A stretch of DNA of 64,000 bases, from assembly GCA_036268295.1 (NCBI GenBank), contig DATAUK010000036.1:8350-72349 (forward strand), written 5' to 3'. Positions 44,031-52,291 of the stretch are shown here, in pieces; position 1 is the first letter of the stretch; the number at the start of each line of letters is the position of its first letter. Source of the DNA: DATAUK01 sp036268295. GTDB taxonomy: Bacteria > Actinomycetota > Actinomycetes > JAFAQI01. The notes beneath the pieces are model-generated. The model did no database searches. It was given only the letters and a program-made list of their open reading frames with translations, and was not told the origin of the DNA. The translations under genes and the position numbers were made by a program.

Positions 44031-45371
44031 GTGTTCGAGTCGTTGCTGGTCGCGAATCGCGGAGAGATCGCCCGGCGGGTGTTCCGTACCGCCCGCACGA
44101 TGGGCCTGCGCACGATCGCGGTGCATTCCGAGGCCGACGCTTCGCTGCCGTTCGTCCGCGAGGCTGACGAGGCGGTCCTGCTCGGACCGCCGCCGCCGGC
44201 GGAGTCCTACCTGGTGATCGACAAGATCCTGGAAGCGGCGCGGCGTACCGGTGCCGAGGCGATCCACCCCGGCTACGGGTTCCTGGCCGAGAGCGCCGAG
44301 TTCGCCCGGGCCGTGATCGATGCCGGCATCGGTTGGGTCGGTCCGCCGCCGGCGGCGATGGTGGCGATGGGCGACAAGATCAGCGCCCGCAACCTGATGT
44401 CCGACGCTGGCGTGCCGGTCGCTGCCGGCACCCGCGAGCCGGTTGCCGATGTCGATGCGGCGATTGCTGCGGCCCGCGGGATCGGCTACCCGCTGATGGT
44501 CAAGGCGTCGGCCGGCGGCGGCGGGATCGGCATGGGAGTGGCGTACGACGACGACGGGCTGCGGGCCGCGTTCGAGACCGCCCGGACCAGGGCCGAGCGA
44601 TTCTTCGGGTCACCGGCGATCCTGCTCGAGAGCTATATCGAGGGCGCCCGCCACGTCGAGATCCAGGTGCTCGGTCTCGGAACCGGACGAGTCGTCGCCC
44701 TCGGCGAGCGCGACTGCTCGGTGCAGCGCCGGCATCAGAAGGTCGCCGAGGAGACGCCGTCGCCTGGCGTGTCCGACGAGCTGCGCCGGCGGATGCTGAC
44801 CGGCGCGATCCGCGCCGGCGAGGCGGTCGACTACCGAAACGCCGGGACCGTCGAGTGCCTGGTCGACCCGGCCACCCAGGAGTACGTGTTCCTGGAGATG
44901 AACACCCGGCTCCAGGTCGAGCACCCGGTCACCGAGCTCGTCACCGGGATCGACATCGTCGAGGAGCAGCTGCGGATCGCCGCCGGCGACGAGCCGGCGG
45001 CCGACTTCACCGACCTCCACAGCGACGGTCACGCGTTCGAGCTGCGGGTCTACGCCGAGGATCCGAAGCGGTTCCTGCCCTCGCCGGGCACGATCTCGGC
45101 GTGGATCGAGCCCACCGGCGACGGGGTGCGGGTCGATGCCGGCTACGCCGCCGGCAACACCGTCACGCCGTACTACGACCCCTTGCTTGCCAAGCTCTGC
45201 GTCTGGGGACCGGACCGCTCGATCGCGCTCGACCGGGCCCGGCAGGCGGTGAGCGAATTTCAGGTCGAAGGAATCAAGACCAACCTGCCGTTCTTCGGCG
45301 AGTTGCTAAGCGATGCTTCGTTCACGTCCGGTGACTACAACACCGGCCTCATCGAGGGGATGCGTGGATGA
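44031..45371 (+). CDS. Biotin carboxylase (acyl-CoA carboxylase alpha subunit without carrier domain)
   Basis: 446 residues, the AccC length: pre-ATP-grasp ANRGEIARRVFRTA, GYGFLAESAEFA, ATP-grasp loop VKASAGGGGIGM, catalytic ERDCSVQRRHQK and EMNTRLQVEHPVTE, then the C-terminal lid with YDPLLAKLCVWG. Carboxylates biotin on a carrier using ATP and bicarbonate. It has no biotinyl domain; a stand-alone carrier is encoded 1.1 kb downstream. GTG 44031 is 6 nt after TAGTCT and probably leaderless. ATGA overlap with the next enoyl-CoA hydratase. No carboxyltransferase subunit is in the window. Confidence 0.92.
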   Translation: MFESLLVANRGEIARRVFRTARTMGLRTIAVHSEADASLPFVREADEAVLLGPPPPAESYLVIDKILEAARRTGAEAIHPGYGFLAESAEFARAVIDAGIGWVGPPPAAMVAMGDKISARNLMSDAGVPVAAGTREPVADVDAAIAAARGIGYPLMVKASAGGGGIGMGVAYDDDGLRAAFETARTRAERFFGSPAILLESYIEGARHVEIQVLGLGTGRVVALGERDCSVQRRHQKVAEETPSPGVSDELRRRMLTGAIRAGEAVDYRNAGTVECLVDPATQEYVFLEMNTRLQVEHPVTELVTGIDIVEEQLRIAAGDEPAADFTDLHSDGHAFELRVYAEDPKRFLPSPGTISAWIEPTGDGVRVDAGYAAGNTVTPYYDPLLAKLCVWGPDRSIALDRARQAVSEFQVEGIKTNLPFFGELLSDASFTSGDYNTGLIEGMRG

Positions 45372-46159
45372 CGGAACCGGTGAGCGAGGTCGAGGTACGC
45401 CGGGACGGCGGCGTGCTGCAGCTGCGGATCGATCGTGAGGACAAGCGCAACGCGCTGTCGGCCGAGGTGATGCGGATCATGCTCGACGCCGTACGCGGGG
45501 TCGCGAACGACGAGAGCGCCCGGGTCGTGGTCGTCTCCTCGGCCGGAGGCCGGATCTTCTGCGCCGGCGCCGATCTGGCGGTGATGGCCGCGGACTCGAC
45601 CGGGCTCGAGCAGCACGAGGGCCGCGGCCTGCTCGCCAAGCTGGTCATCGCGATGCGTGAATGCCCGGTGCCGGTCGTGGCGAAGGTCCAGGGTCTGTGT
45701 CTGGCCGGCGGCGTCGGGTTGGTCGCGGGCTGCGATGTTGTGCTGGCCAGGCAGAGTGCGGACTTCGGCCTGCCGGAGATCGACCGCGGGCTCTGGCCGT
45801 TCATGGTCAGCGCGCTGCTGGCCCGCCACGTCTCACCGAAGCACGCGATGGACCGGATGCTGACCGGCGAGCGGTTCGACGCGAGGACGGCCTACGAGAT
45901 CGGCCTGGTGTCGCGAGTGTTCGCCGACGCCACCTTCGAGGCCGACGTCGAGGCCTACGTCGCCAAGCTCGCCGCCTCCCCACCCGCGGCGGTCCGGCTC
46001 GGCAAGGCGGCGTGGGTCGCGGCGACCGAGACGACCTCGTTGCCGATTGCGCTCGAGGCGATGCAGGCGCAGCTCTCACTCGTCACCACGACGACCGACG
46101 CCGCCGAAGGCATTGCGGCGTTCTTCGACAAGCGGCCACCGCGCTGGACTGGCCGGTGA
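45368..46159 (+). CDS. Enoyl-CoA hydratase/isomerase family protein
   Basis: 263 residues of the crotonase fold: LRIDREDKRNALSAEVM, oxyanion-hole loops around FCAGADLAVM and VQGLCLAGGVGLVAGCD, and LPEIDRGLWPFM. A Glu follows in the position of the hydratase acid (PEID). Could be a hydratase, isomerase or decarboxylase acting on an acyl-CoA. Translationally coupled to the biotin carboxylase, suggesting work on the same acyl-CoA, for instance a carboxylated product. Confidence 0.87.
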   Translation: MTEPVSEVEVRRDGGVLQLRIDREDKRNALSAEVMRIMLDAVRGVANDESARVVVVSSAGGRIFCAGADLAVMAADSTGLEQHEGRGLLAKLVIAMRECPVPVVAKVQGLCLAGGVGLVAGCDVVLARQSADFGLPEIDRGLWPFMVSALLARHVSPKHAMDRMLTGERFDARTAYEIGLVSRVFADATFEADVEAYVAKLAASPPAAVRLGKAAWVAATETTSLPIALEAMQAQLSLVTTTTDAAEGIAAFFDKRPPRWTGR

Positions 46160-46183
46160 GCTGATGACGGCGCCGGCCGACGG

Positions 46184-46417
46184 ATGACCACGCGTGTGCT
46201 CGCGACCCTCCTGGTCGTGGTGGTGCTCGTCGGCGTCGTTGTTGCCGGCTACGTGATGTCGCGCCGCCGCGCCAAGGATGTCGTGCCGGGCGCGCCGGAC
46301 CGGATGAGCGGTGAGGTGGTGAGCGGGCTGATGACAGAGCTCCGCAAGTCCCAGGCCGAGGCGGCGTACTGGAAGTCGGCTGCCCAGCGACTGCAACGCG
46401 AGGCCGACGAACGCTGA
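46184..46417 (+). CDS. Small single-pass membrane protein
   Basis: 77 residues: one N-terminal helix (VLATLLVVVVLVGVVVAGYV), a basic RRRAK stop-transfer, then a charged helical tail (LMTELRKSQAEAAYWKSAAQRL) likely to form a coiled coil. ATG 46184. Lies between the enoyl-CoA hydratase and the biotinyl carrier. Function unknown. Confidence 0.6.
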   Translation: MTTRVLATLLVVVVLVGVVVAGYVMSRRRAKDVVPGAPDRMSGEVVSGLMTELRKSQAEAAYWKSAAQRLQREADER

Positions 46418-46487
46418 GAATCGACGTGGCAGCGCTAAGGTCAGATCCCTATCGATGTCATCGTTCGACTCGCGTGAGGAAGTGGCA

Positions 46488-46700
46488 GTGGCTGAGGTCC
46501 GAGCTGAGATGGTGGCTAACGTCTGGAAGGTCGTGGCAACCCAGGGGGACACCGTCGAGGACGGTGACACTTTGGTCATCCTCGAGTCGATGAAGATGGA
46601 GATCCCGGTGGTCGCCGAGTCGGCCGGCACTTTGAGCGAGCTACGGGTGTCGGAGGGTCAGGTCGTGCAAGAGGGCGACGTGATCGCCGTCATCGACTGA
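46488..46700 (+). CDS. Stand-alone biotinyl carrier protein (TB7.3-like)
   Basis: 70 residues, consisting only of a biotinyl/lipoyl domain. Biotin-accepting K36 in the ESMKMEIPV motif, and closing GDVIAVID. Length and sequence match mycobacterial TB7.3 (Rv3221c), which likewise sits next to sigH/rshA and pdtaS. GTG 46488 has GAGGAAG 6 nt upstream; an ATG at 46455 would add 11 non-conserved residues. Probable carrier for the free-standing biotin carboxylase at 44031. Confidence 0.88.
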   Translation: MAEVRAEMVANVWKVVATQGDTVEDGDTLVILESMKMEIPVVAESAGTLSELRVSEGQVVQEGDVIAVID

Positions 46701-46788
46701 CCGACTCCGCGAACCGGGCATATCGCGCGGTTCGGTCGAGCGGTCAAGATGTGTCAAGATCTGGACCCCCCGCGCCGAAGCACAACAG

Positions 46789-47874
46789 GTGACGACCGGA
46801 TTGATGATCGAGCCGTTCCTTCGGGCACTGGCCGACTGCGGGGGCTCAGACTTGCACTGCAAGGTGGGTTCACCACCTCGCGTACGCATCGACGGCCGGC
46901 TTCGCAAGCTCGAGACTCGTGACCTGACCGCCGCCGACACCGAGCAGATGGTGCGCGAGGTGCTTCGCGAGGATCTGGTTGAGGACTTCGACCGCACCAA
47001 CGAGGCCGACTTCGCCTACTCGCTGTCCGGCGTCGGCCGGTTCCGTGTCAACGCCTTCCGTTCCCGCGGCTCGGCCGGCCTGGTCTTCCGCCGGGTCTCA
47101 GTCGGAGCCATCCCGCTCTCCGAGCTCGGTCTGCCGCCGGTCCTCGAGTCGCTCGCCCTTGAACCCCGCGGTCTGGTGCTGGTCACCGGCCCGACCGGTT
47201 CCGGCAAGACGACCACGCTGGCCGGCATGATCGACCACATCAATGTCAACCGCGAGGTCCACTGCGTTACCATCGAGGACCCGATCGAGGTCCTGCACTT
47301 CGACAAGATGGCGATGATCAACCAGCGCGAAGTCCGGGTCGACACAGAGGACTTCGTCGTCGCGCTCCGCGCCGCGATGCGGCAGGACCCGGACGTCATC
47401 CTGGTCGGCGAGATGCGTGACCAGGAGACGGTCAAGGCGGCGCTCGCGGCGTCCGAAACCGGTCACTTCGTCATGTCGACGTTGCACACGACCGACGCGC
47501 AGGAGACCATCAACCGCGTCGTCGACTTCTTCCCACCGCACGAGCAGAAGCAGATCCGGATGTCGCTCGCCGGCGCGCTTCGCGGCATCGTCTGCCAGCG
47601 CCTGGTCCCGCGCGCCGACGGCGAGGGTCGCTGTGTCGCGATGGAGATCTGCGTCAACACCGGCCGGATGGCCGACGCGATCGTCGATGCCGACAAGTCC
47701 TCCGGCATCACGGCGCTGATCGCCGACGGTGGCTACTACGGCATGCAGACCTTCGACCAGCACCTGGTGTCGCTGATCCGTGACGGCGTCATCACCCTCG
47801 ACGCGGCCATGACTGCCTCGACCAACCCGCATGACCTGACCGTCGAACTCCGCCGGGTCGGTCTCGTCGCTTAG
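46789..47874 (+). CDS. pilT: PilT-like type IV pilus retraction ATPase
   Basis: 361 residues, the PilT length. Walker A GPTGSGKT (134-141), Asp box TIEDPIEVLH (161-170), Walker B DVILVGEMRD (202-211) and His box GHFVMSTLHT (225-234), which distinguish PilT/PilU hexameric ATPases from assembly ATPases. The C-terminal AIREGK motif of Gram-negative PilT is not evident. GTG 46789; TTG 46801 or ATG 46804 also possible. No pilin, PilB or PilC gene is nearby. The 88-bp gap before it has a CGAACCG...CGGTTCG hairpin (about 46710-46736) that may terminate the carrier-protein transcript. Confidence 0.85.
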   Translation: MTTGLMIEPFLRALADCGGSDLHCKVGSPPRVRIDGRLRKLETRDLTAADTEQMVREVLREDLVEDFDRTNEADFAYSLSGVGRFRVNAFRSRGSAGLVFRRVSVGAIPLSELGLPPVLESLALEPRGLVLVTGPTGSGKTTTLAGMIDHINVNREVHCVTIEDPIEVLHFDKMAMINQREVRVDTEDFVVALRAAMRQDPDVILVGEMRDQETVKAALAASETGHFVMSTLHTTDAQETINRVVDFFPPHEQKQIRMSLAGALRGIVCQRLVPRADGEGRCVAMEICVNTGRMADAIVDADKSSGITALIADGGYYGMQTFDQHLVSLIRDGVITLDAAMTASTNPHDLTVELRRVGLVA

Positions 47875-47914
47875 CGGTTCCACCCGTTCGGCCGCGCGCC
47901 TCTACGCTTGCGGC

Positions 47915-49438
47915 GTGCCGACGATGGACGAGCTGCTGCGTGCCGTCCCGCTCGTTCCCCAGCCAGACCGCGCCGCGACACCCGCCGAGATCCGGGCTCG
48001 GGCCGATTCGCTCCACCGCCTGGTCGGTGACTGGCAGCTGCTGGCTGACCTGTCCTTCGCCGATCTCGTGCTGTTCGTCCCCGAGCCGGGCGCGCAGCGG
48101 TTCGTGGTGGTCGCCCAGATGCGGCCGACCACCGGCCCGACCGCCTACCAGGACGACCTCGTCGGCACCGTCGTCGCCGCCGGCGACCATCCGCAGCTCG
48201 CGATCGCGATCAGCGAAGGCCGGATCTGCCGGGAAGGCGATCCGATCTGGTTCGCCGGCACCCCGGTACGAGAAGAAGCGCTGCCGGTGACGGTCGGCGG
48301 CCGGATCGTTGCCGTCGTCGCCCGCGCCACCAATCTCGCCGCCGCCCGCACGCCGAGTCAGCTCGAGATCGCTTACCTGCGCAGCGCCAACGAGCTCGCC
48401 CAGATGCTTGCCGAAGGACGCTGGCCCTACCCAGGCGAACCCGCGACGCAGGGAGGGCCGCGGGTCGGCGACGGCTTGATCCGTCTCGACGCCGCCGGCC
48501 TCGTCGTGTTCGCGAGCCCCAACGCGCTCTCGGCGTACCGCCGGTTGGGTCACGTCGGCGACCTCGCGGGGGCGTCGCTGGCGGCATTGACCGGCGCGCT
48601 GCTCGGACCCGGCCGGGCCGGCGCGACCGGGCCGATCGCAGCGCCGGTCGAGATGGTCGCGATGGTCGCGCGGGGCAGGACGGCCGGCAGCGGCGAGGTC
48701 CAGGTCGGCGATGTCGTGGTTGCGCTTCGCGCACTCCCGCTGCGACCGGGCGGCGAGCACATCGGCGCGCTGGTGCTGGTGCACGACGTGACCGAGCTCC
48801 GGCGGCGGGAACGAGCGTTGCTGACCAAGGACGCCACGATCCGGGAGATCCACCACCGGGTGAAGAACAACCTGCAGACGGTGGCCGCGCTGCTGCGCCT
48901 GCAGGCGCGGCGGATGGCGGTGCCCGAGGCGCGGGCGGCGCTCGAGGAGTCGGTGCGGCGGGTCGCGTCGATCGCGGTCGTCCACGAGACGCTGTCCGGC
49001 ACCCTTGACGAGCGGGTCAGCTTCGACGAGGTCGCCGACCGGGTGCTGGCGATGGTGGCGGAGATGACCGACACGCCGGTCGAGGTACGCCGGGTCGGGC
49101 GCTTCGGGGTGCTTCCCGCCGAGGTCGCGACACCGCTGGCGATGGCGCTGTCAGAACTGGTCCACAACGCGGTCGAGCACGGCTACGCCCACGGGGCGGC
49201 AGGCCGGGTCGAGGTGGTGGTCAGATGCTCTTCGGCGCAGCGACTTGCCGTCGAGGTGCTCGACGACGGATGCGGGCTGCCGGCCGAATTCGTCGCGACC
49301 GACTCCGACCGGCTCGGTCTTCAGATCGTGCGCACGCTGGTGGAAGGTGAGCTCGGCGGGCGACTGGCGCTGCAGCCCCGACCAGAAGGCGGGACCAGGG
49401 CGGCGATCGACGTTATCCGCACCACGAGCGAAGGCTGA
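47915..49438 (+). CDS. pdtaS: Sensor histidine kinase PdtaS
   Basis: 507 residues in the order GAF-like, PAS-like, HisKA_2, HATPase. The phospho-acceptor motif EIHHRVKNNLQTVAALLRLQ is at about residue 310, with ATP-lid motifs ELVHNAVEHGY and DDGCGLPAEF. Soluble, no membrane segment. In mycobacteria PdtaS phosphorylates the ANTAR antiterminator PdtaR; no PdtaR gene is visible here. GTG 47915 lies 6 nt after TACGCT, so probably leaderless. Followed by a convergent whiB1 gene, as in the mycobacterial gene order. Confidence 0.9.
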   Translation: MPTMDELLRAVPLVPQPDRAATPAEIRARADSLHRLVGDWQLLADLSFADLVLFVPEPGAQRFVVVAQMRPTTGPTAYQDDLVGTVVAAGDHPQLAIAISEGRICREGDPIWFAGTPVREEALPVTVGGRIVAVVARATNLAAARTPSQLEIAYLRSANELAQMLAEGRWPYPGEPATQGGPRVGDGLIRLDAAGLVVFASPNALSAYRRLGHVGDLAGASLAALTGALLGPGRAGATGPIAAPVEMVAMVARGRTAGSGEVQVGDVVVALRALPLRPGGEHIGALVLVHDVTELRRRERALLTKDATIREIHHRVKNNLQTVAALLRLQARRMAVPEARAALEESVRRVASIAVVHETLSGTLDERVSFDEVADRVLAMVAEMTDTPVEVRRVGRFGVLPAEVATPLAMALSELVHNAVEHGYAHGAAGRVEVVVRCSSAQRLAVEVLDDGCGLPAEFVATDSDRLGLQIVRTLVEGELGGRLALQPRPEGGTRAAIDVIRTTSEG

Positions 49439-49472
49439 ATCTCGCCCGCAGACTGCTCCGCGGGTCGCAGGC

Positions 49473-49724
49473 TCAGGCGGTGCGCAGCGCGGTTCTGACC
49501 TGTTGACGTTTCAGTGCGCGGCGCTCGTCCTCGTCCAGCCCGCCCCAGACGCCGGCGTTCTGCTCGCTGTTCAATGCCCAGCTCAGGCATTCATCGATCG
49601 CCTCGCAGCGCCGACAGACGGCCTTTGCCTCGTCGACCTGGTGCAACGACGGTCCGGTGGTGCCGATGGGGAAAAACAGCTCCGGATCTTCGTCACGGCA
49701 GGCGGCGCGGTGTCGCCAGTCCAT
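49473..49724 (-). CDS. whiB1: WhiB1 iron-sulphur transcription factor
   Basis: 83 residues. Four cluster cysteines C9, C37, C40 and C46 (AACRDEDPELFFP, AVCRRC, ECLSWAL) at the same numbering as M. tuberculosis WhiB1, then the GVWGGLDEDERR turn and a basic DNA-contact tail (RRALKRQQVRT). The 4Fe-4S form binds region 4 of the housekeeping sigma factor; nitric oxide converts it to a DNA binder. ATG 49724 has GGAAGGA 9 nt upstream. An upstream CRP-like site and a leader hairpin suggest control by cAMP and at the mRNA level. Confidence 0.94.
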   Translation of the reverse strand: MDWRHRAACRDEDPELFFPIGTTGPSLHQVDEAKAVCRRCEAIDECLSWALNSEQNAGVWGGLDEDERRALKRQQVRTALRTA

Positions 49725-49745
49725 GCGTCTCGTCCTTCCGTCGAG

Positions 49746-49764
49746 GCGAGCCTGGGAGGCTCGC
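49746..49764 (-). promoter_or_regulatory. Hairpin in the whiB1 5' leader
   Basis: GCGAGCCT-ggg-AGGCTCGC on the plus strand, a perfect 8-bp stem with a 3-nt loop 22 bp before the whiB1 start codon. If whiB1 is transcribed from upstream of here it would fold in the 5' untranslated region. Confidence 0.45.
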
Positions 49765-49791
49765 CCGTCGTGTGGCTACTCCCTGAAAGTT

Positions 49792-49807
49792 TGTGAACTC
49801 TTTCACG
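49792..49807. promoter_or_regulatory. CRP/FNR-type operator upstream of whiB1
   Basis: TGTGA-N6-TCACG matches the CRP consensus TGTGA-N6-TCACA at nine of ten positions. In M. tuberculosis the whiB1 promoter is a known target of CRP (Rv3676) and cAMP, so the placement 68 bp upstream of this whiB1 is meaningful. Confidence 0.7.
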
Positions 49808-49809
49808 AA

Positions 49810-49823
49810 GTGGTCCGGACCAC
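49810..49823. promoter_or_regulatory. Perfect 14-bp palindrome next to the CRP site
   Basis: GTGGTCC-GGACCAC, fully self-complementary, 2 bp beyond the CRP-like site. Possible operator for a second regulator of whiB1. The rest of the 308-bp whiB1/lipid-kinase gap (49824-50032) shows nothing I recognise. Confidence 0.4.
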
Positions 49824-50032
49824 ACCGACCGTCGGTATGACGACCGGATTCTCGCGACGCTATTGCCTTGTTGCGAGACTGTCCAGAGGCTTGCAACCCG
49901 ACGCTAGAACCTTTGCTAGCGGGGAGCAAGCAAGGTCGGCCGCAATGTCCGACTCGCTGGTGTGGCACATCTCACAGTTGCCCATCGGAACGCGGTCTAA
50001 CCCCGCCGAACGGAACGAGAATGCGGCCCGAG

Positions 50033-50962
50033 CTAGGCGATGACGCGCAGTGCGCTCGGCACGGCGCGGAAGGTCCCCGCCTCGGATTCGCCGAGGTAGT
50101 CACCGTCGACCTGAAGCGGGATCGGCCGGTCGCTGACCAGCCGGAACTCGCTGAGATCGTGATAAGTCCGAGCGCTTCGGCCGCGCAGTCCGCCGGGGGT
50201 CAGCATGCCGCTCATCGACCACAGCGTGCCCAGCGTCCGCATCCGTCGCATCGCCACCAGATCCAGCCCGGCATCGAAGGACGCGTCGGGCGTCAGCATG
50301 ATCGGCTTGGACCGGAAGTAGGTCCACGGTGCGGTGTTCGCGACGATGCCGAGGTAGAGGCCGGTCTCCGGCTCCTCGCCGGGCCGTTCGAGAGTGAGTG
50401 GCGGGTGACGCCGGTCCATCGCGAAGAACGAGCGGGCGGTTGCCCGGCTGTATCGCGTCGGGGTCGGGTGCTTGCCTTTCACCCGGGCCCGCTCGACCCG
50501 TCGTACCGCGTCGGCGTCGATTCCCAGGCCGGCCGTGAAGGTGAACCACCGCTCGTCGACGCGACCGAGGCCGATCCGCCGGCTCCGGCCGACGCGCAGC
50601 GCCTCGAGCAGCTCGCTGGTAGCGACGACGGGGTCACGGGCGATGCCGAGCGAGCGGCTGAACACGTTGGTGCTCCCACCGGGTACGACGGCAAGAGCCG
50701 GCGTGGTCGGTGACTCGCCATGCCAGGGTCCGCTGCCCAACATGCCGTTGACGACCTCGTTGATGGTGCCGTCGCCGCCGAGCACGACCACCAGGTCGAG
50801 ACCGGCCTCGGCGGCCTGCGCGCCGTACTCGATCGCGTGACCGCGGTGGGTCGTTTGGGCGAGGTCGACCTTCAGATCGCTGCCGAGTGCGCGGGTGAGA
50901 ATGTCGCGCTGGCGCTCCGAGGTGGCGGTCGCCTTCGGGTTGACGACCAACATGGCACGCAC
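50033..50962 (-). CDS. Diacylglycerol/sphingosine-kinase-family lipid kinase
   Basis: About 309 residues from GTG 50962. DAGK catalytic motifs: MLVVNPKATATS, LVVVLGGDGTINEVVNGML and VPGGSTNVFSRSLG, with a C-terminal beta-sandwich domain ending in VDGDYLGE. Phosphorylates a lipid hydroxyl such as diacylglycerol. The open frame goes to 51037, but GTG 50962 removes overlap with the divergent gene and is preceded by TATTCT 6 nt upstream, consistent with a leaderless start. Homologues lie beside whiB1 in mycobacteria (Rv3218 region). Confidence 0.85.
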   Translation of the reverse strand: MRAMLVVNPKATATSERQRDILTRALGSDLKVDLAQTTHRGHAIEYGAQAAEAGLDLVVVLGGDGTINEVVNGMLGSGPWHGESPTTPALAVVPGGSTNVFSRSLGIARDPVVATSELLEALRVGRSRRIGLGRVDERWFTFTAGLGIDADAVRRVERARVKGKHPTPTRYSRATARSFFAMDRRHPPLTLERPGEEPETGLYLGIVANTAPWTYFRSKPIMLTPDASFDAGLDLVAMRRMRTLGTLWSMSGMLTPGGLRGRSARTYHDLSEFRLVSDRPIPLQVDGDYLGESEAGTFRAVPSALRVIA

Positions 50963-51024
50963 CCGCAGAGAATACGTTGCCGGTCGCGACCGCGAGCCCG
51001 GCTGCGCCGTAGTCTCGCGGACTG

Positions 51025-51396
51025 ATGGAACGCCCACGCTCGCTTCAGATCGCCGCCGCTCTCGTCGAGCTGCAGGCGGCCGCGCTCGCCGCCTGGGGAG
51101 CCGTCGAGCTGATCCGCGCGCTGGTCGGGCACCCCCATGACCGCGGCACTGCGATCCTGCTCGGCGTCGTGGTCCTGATCTACTCGGCCGGCGTCGGGTT
51201 CGCCGGCCGCGGGCTCTGGCAGGCGCGGCGGTGGTCGCAGACCCCGGCGTACCTGGTGGCGTTCTTCGCGATCGTGATTGGGATCGGCCAGCTGCACACG
51301 CTGCCGGCCTTCATGATCCCGCTGATCGCGGTCGGGGCAGGCACCTTCCTCGCCGTCTCGATGCCGGCCAGCCGGGCGGCACTCGGCGGGATTTAG
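51025..51396 (+). CDS. Small four-helix membrane protein
   Basis: 123 residues, almost entirely four hydrophobic helices (LQIAAALVELQAAALAAWGAVELI, AILLGVVVLIYSAGVGFAG, YLVAFFAIVIGIGQLH, FMIPLIAVGAGTFLAVSM). ATG 51025, 9 nt after TAGTCT. Divergent from the lipid kinase. Its TAG stop forms part of the strong terminator hairpin. Function unknown; this type is widespread in actinobacteria. Confidence 0.65.
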   Translation: MERPRSLQIAAALVELQAAALAAWGAVELIRALVGHPHDRGTAILLGVVVLIYSAGVGFAGRGLWQARRWSQTPAYLVAFFAIVIGIGQLHTLPAFMIPLIAVGAGTFLAVSMPASRAALGGI

Positions 51397-51445
51397 CGTG
51401 ACCGGCAACAGGGCTGCCGGGCGCCCTGTTGCCGGTCACGCTAAA
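51392..51445. terminator. Strong bidirectional hairpin terminator
   Basis: A perfect 23-bp stem (51392-51414 with 51423-51445, core GTGACCGGCAACAGGGC) closed by an 8-nt loop, between the converging membrane-protein gene and sigF. The stem includes the stop codon of the upstream gene and begins TTTAGC/GCTAAA. Very stable on either strand. Confidence 0.85.
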
Positions 51446-51448
51446 GCG

Positions 51449-52291
51449 CTATTCCTCGACGAACAGGCCCTCGCGCAGCTGAGCGAGCGTGCGCGCCAGC
51501 AGGCGCGACACGTGCATCTGCGAGATGCCGAGCTCGCCGGCGATCTCCGACTGCGTCTTGTTGGCGAAGAACCGCAGCATCAGGATGTTCTTCTCGCGCG
51601 GCCCGAGCCGCTCGAGCAGCGGTTTGAGCGACTCGCGGTAGACAACACCCTCGAGCGCGTCGTCCATCGCGCCGAGCGAGTCCGAGACCGCGGTCGAGTC
51701 GTCATCGGCGATATCAGGGGCGTCGAGGGAGATCGCCGAGTAGGCGTTTGCCGACTCCAGACCTTCGAGTACGTCGTCCTCGCTGAGCTCGAGGTGCTTG
51801 GCGAGCTCAGCGACCGTCGGCGCCCGGCCGTTGCGCTGCGAGAGCTCGGCGGTCGCCTTGGTCAGCGAGAGCTTCATCTCCTGCAGCCGGCGTGGCACCC
51901 GGATCGCCCAGCCCTTGTCGCGGAAGTGGCGTTTGATCTCCCCGACGATGGTCGGCGTCGCGTACGTCGAGAACTCCACGCCGCGGTCCAGGTCGAACCG
52001 GTCGATCGACTTGATCAGCCCGATCGTGGCGACCTGGACCAGGTCATCGAGCGGCTCGCCGCGGTTGCGGAACCGGCGGGCGAGGTATTCGACGAGCGGA
52101 AGATGCAGCTCAACGAGCTGGTCGCGGATCTGGCGGCGGTCCTGGTCGGTAGCGCCGTCAGCGGCCAGCTCGCCGAACAGCTCGCGGGTGCGGATGCGCT
52201 CGGCCGCTCGGGCGGCCGAGCGGTCGGTGGGTTCGACGCTCACCGCAGCGTCGTCGCTGGGTGGTGACGGCGCGGAAACGTCCGCGCTCAT
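51449..52291 (-). CDS. sigF: RNA polymerase sigma factor SigF (SigB/F/G stress/development family)
   Basis: 280 residues with regions 2, 3 and 4 but no region 1.1: LPLVEYLARRFRNRGEPLDDLVQVATIGLIKSIDRFD, STYATPTIVGEIKRHFRDKGW, VPRRLQEM, and a region 4 helix-turn-helix NKTQSEIAGELGISQMHVSRLLARTL. Controls stationary-phase, stress or developmental genes. Overlaps rsbW by ATGA, as usual for this family, so anti-sigma and sigma are made together. ATG 52291. Confidence 0.93.
   Translation of the reverse strand: MSADVSAPSPPSDDAAVSVEPTDRSAARAAERIRTRELFGELAADGATDQDRRQIRDQLVELHLPLVEYLARRFRNRGEPLDDLVQVATIGLIKSIDRFDLDRGVEFSTYATPTIVGEIKRHFRDKGWAIRVPRRLQEMKLSLTKATAELSQRNGRAPTVAELAKHLELSEDDVLEGLESANAYSAISLDAPDIADDDSTAVSDSLGAMDDALEGVVYRESLKPLLERLGPREKNILMLRFFANKTQSEIAGELGISQMHVSRLLARTLAQLREGLFVEE

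Noticed and set aside
46741..46760. Repeated tcaagat motif (also near 57959 and 59400) as a dispersed regulatory repeat
   Set aside because: The matches are only 7 to 9 bp, include a TTGACA-like -35 in reverse at 57958, and have no common context, except inside the 59350-59410 inverted repeat.
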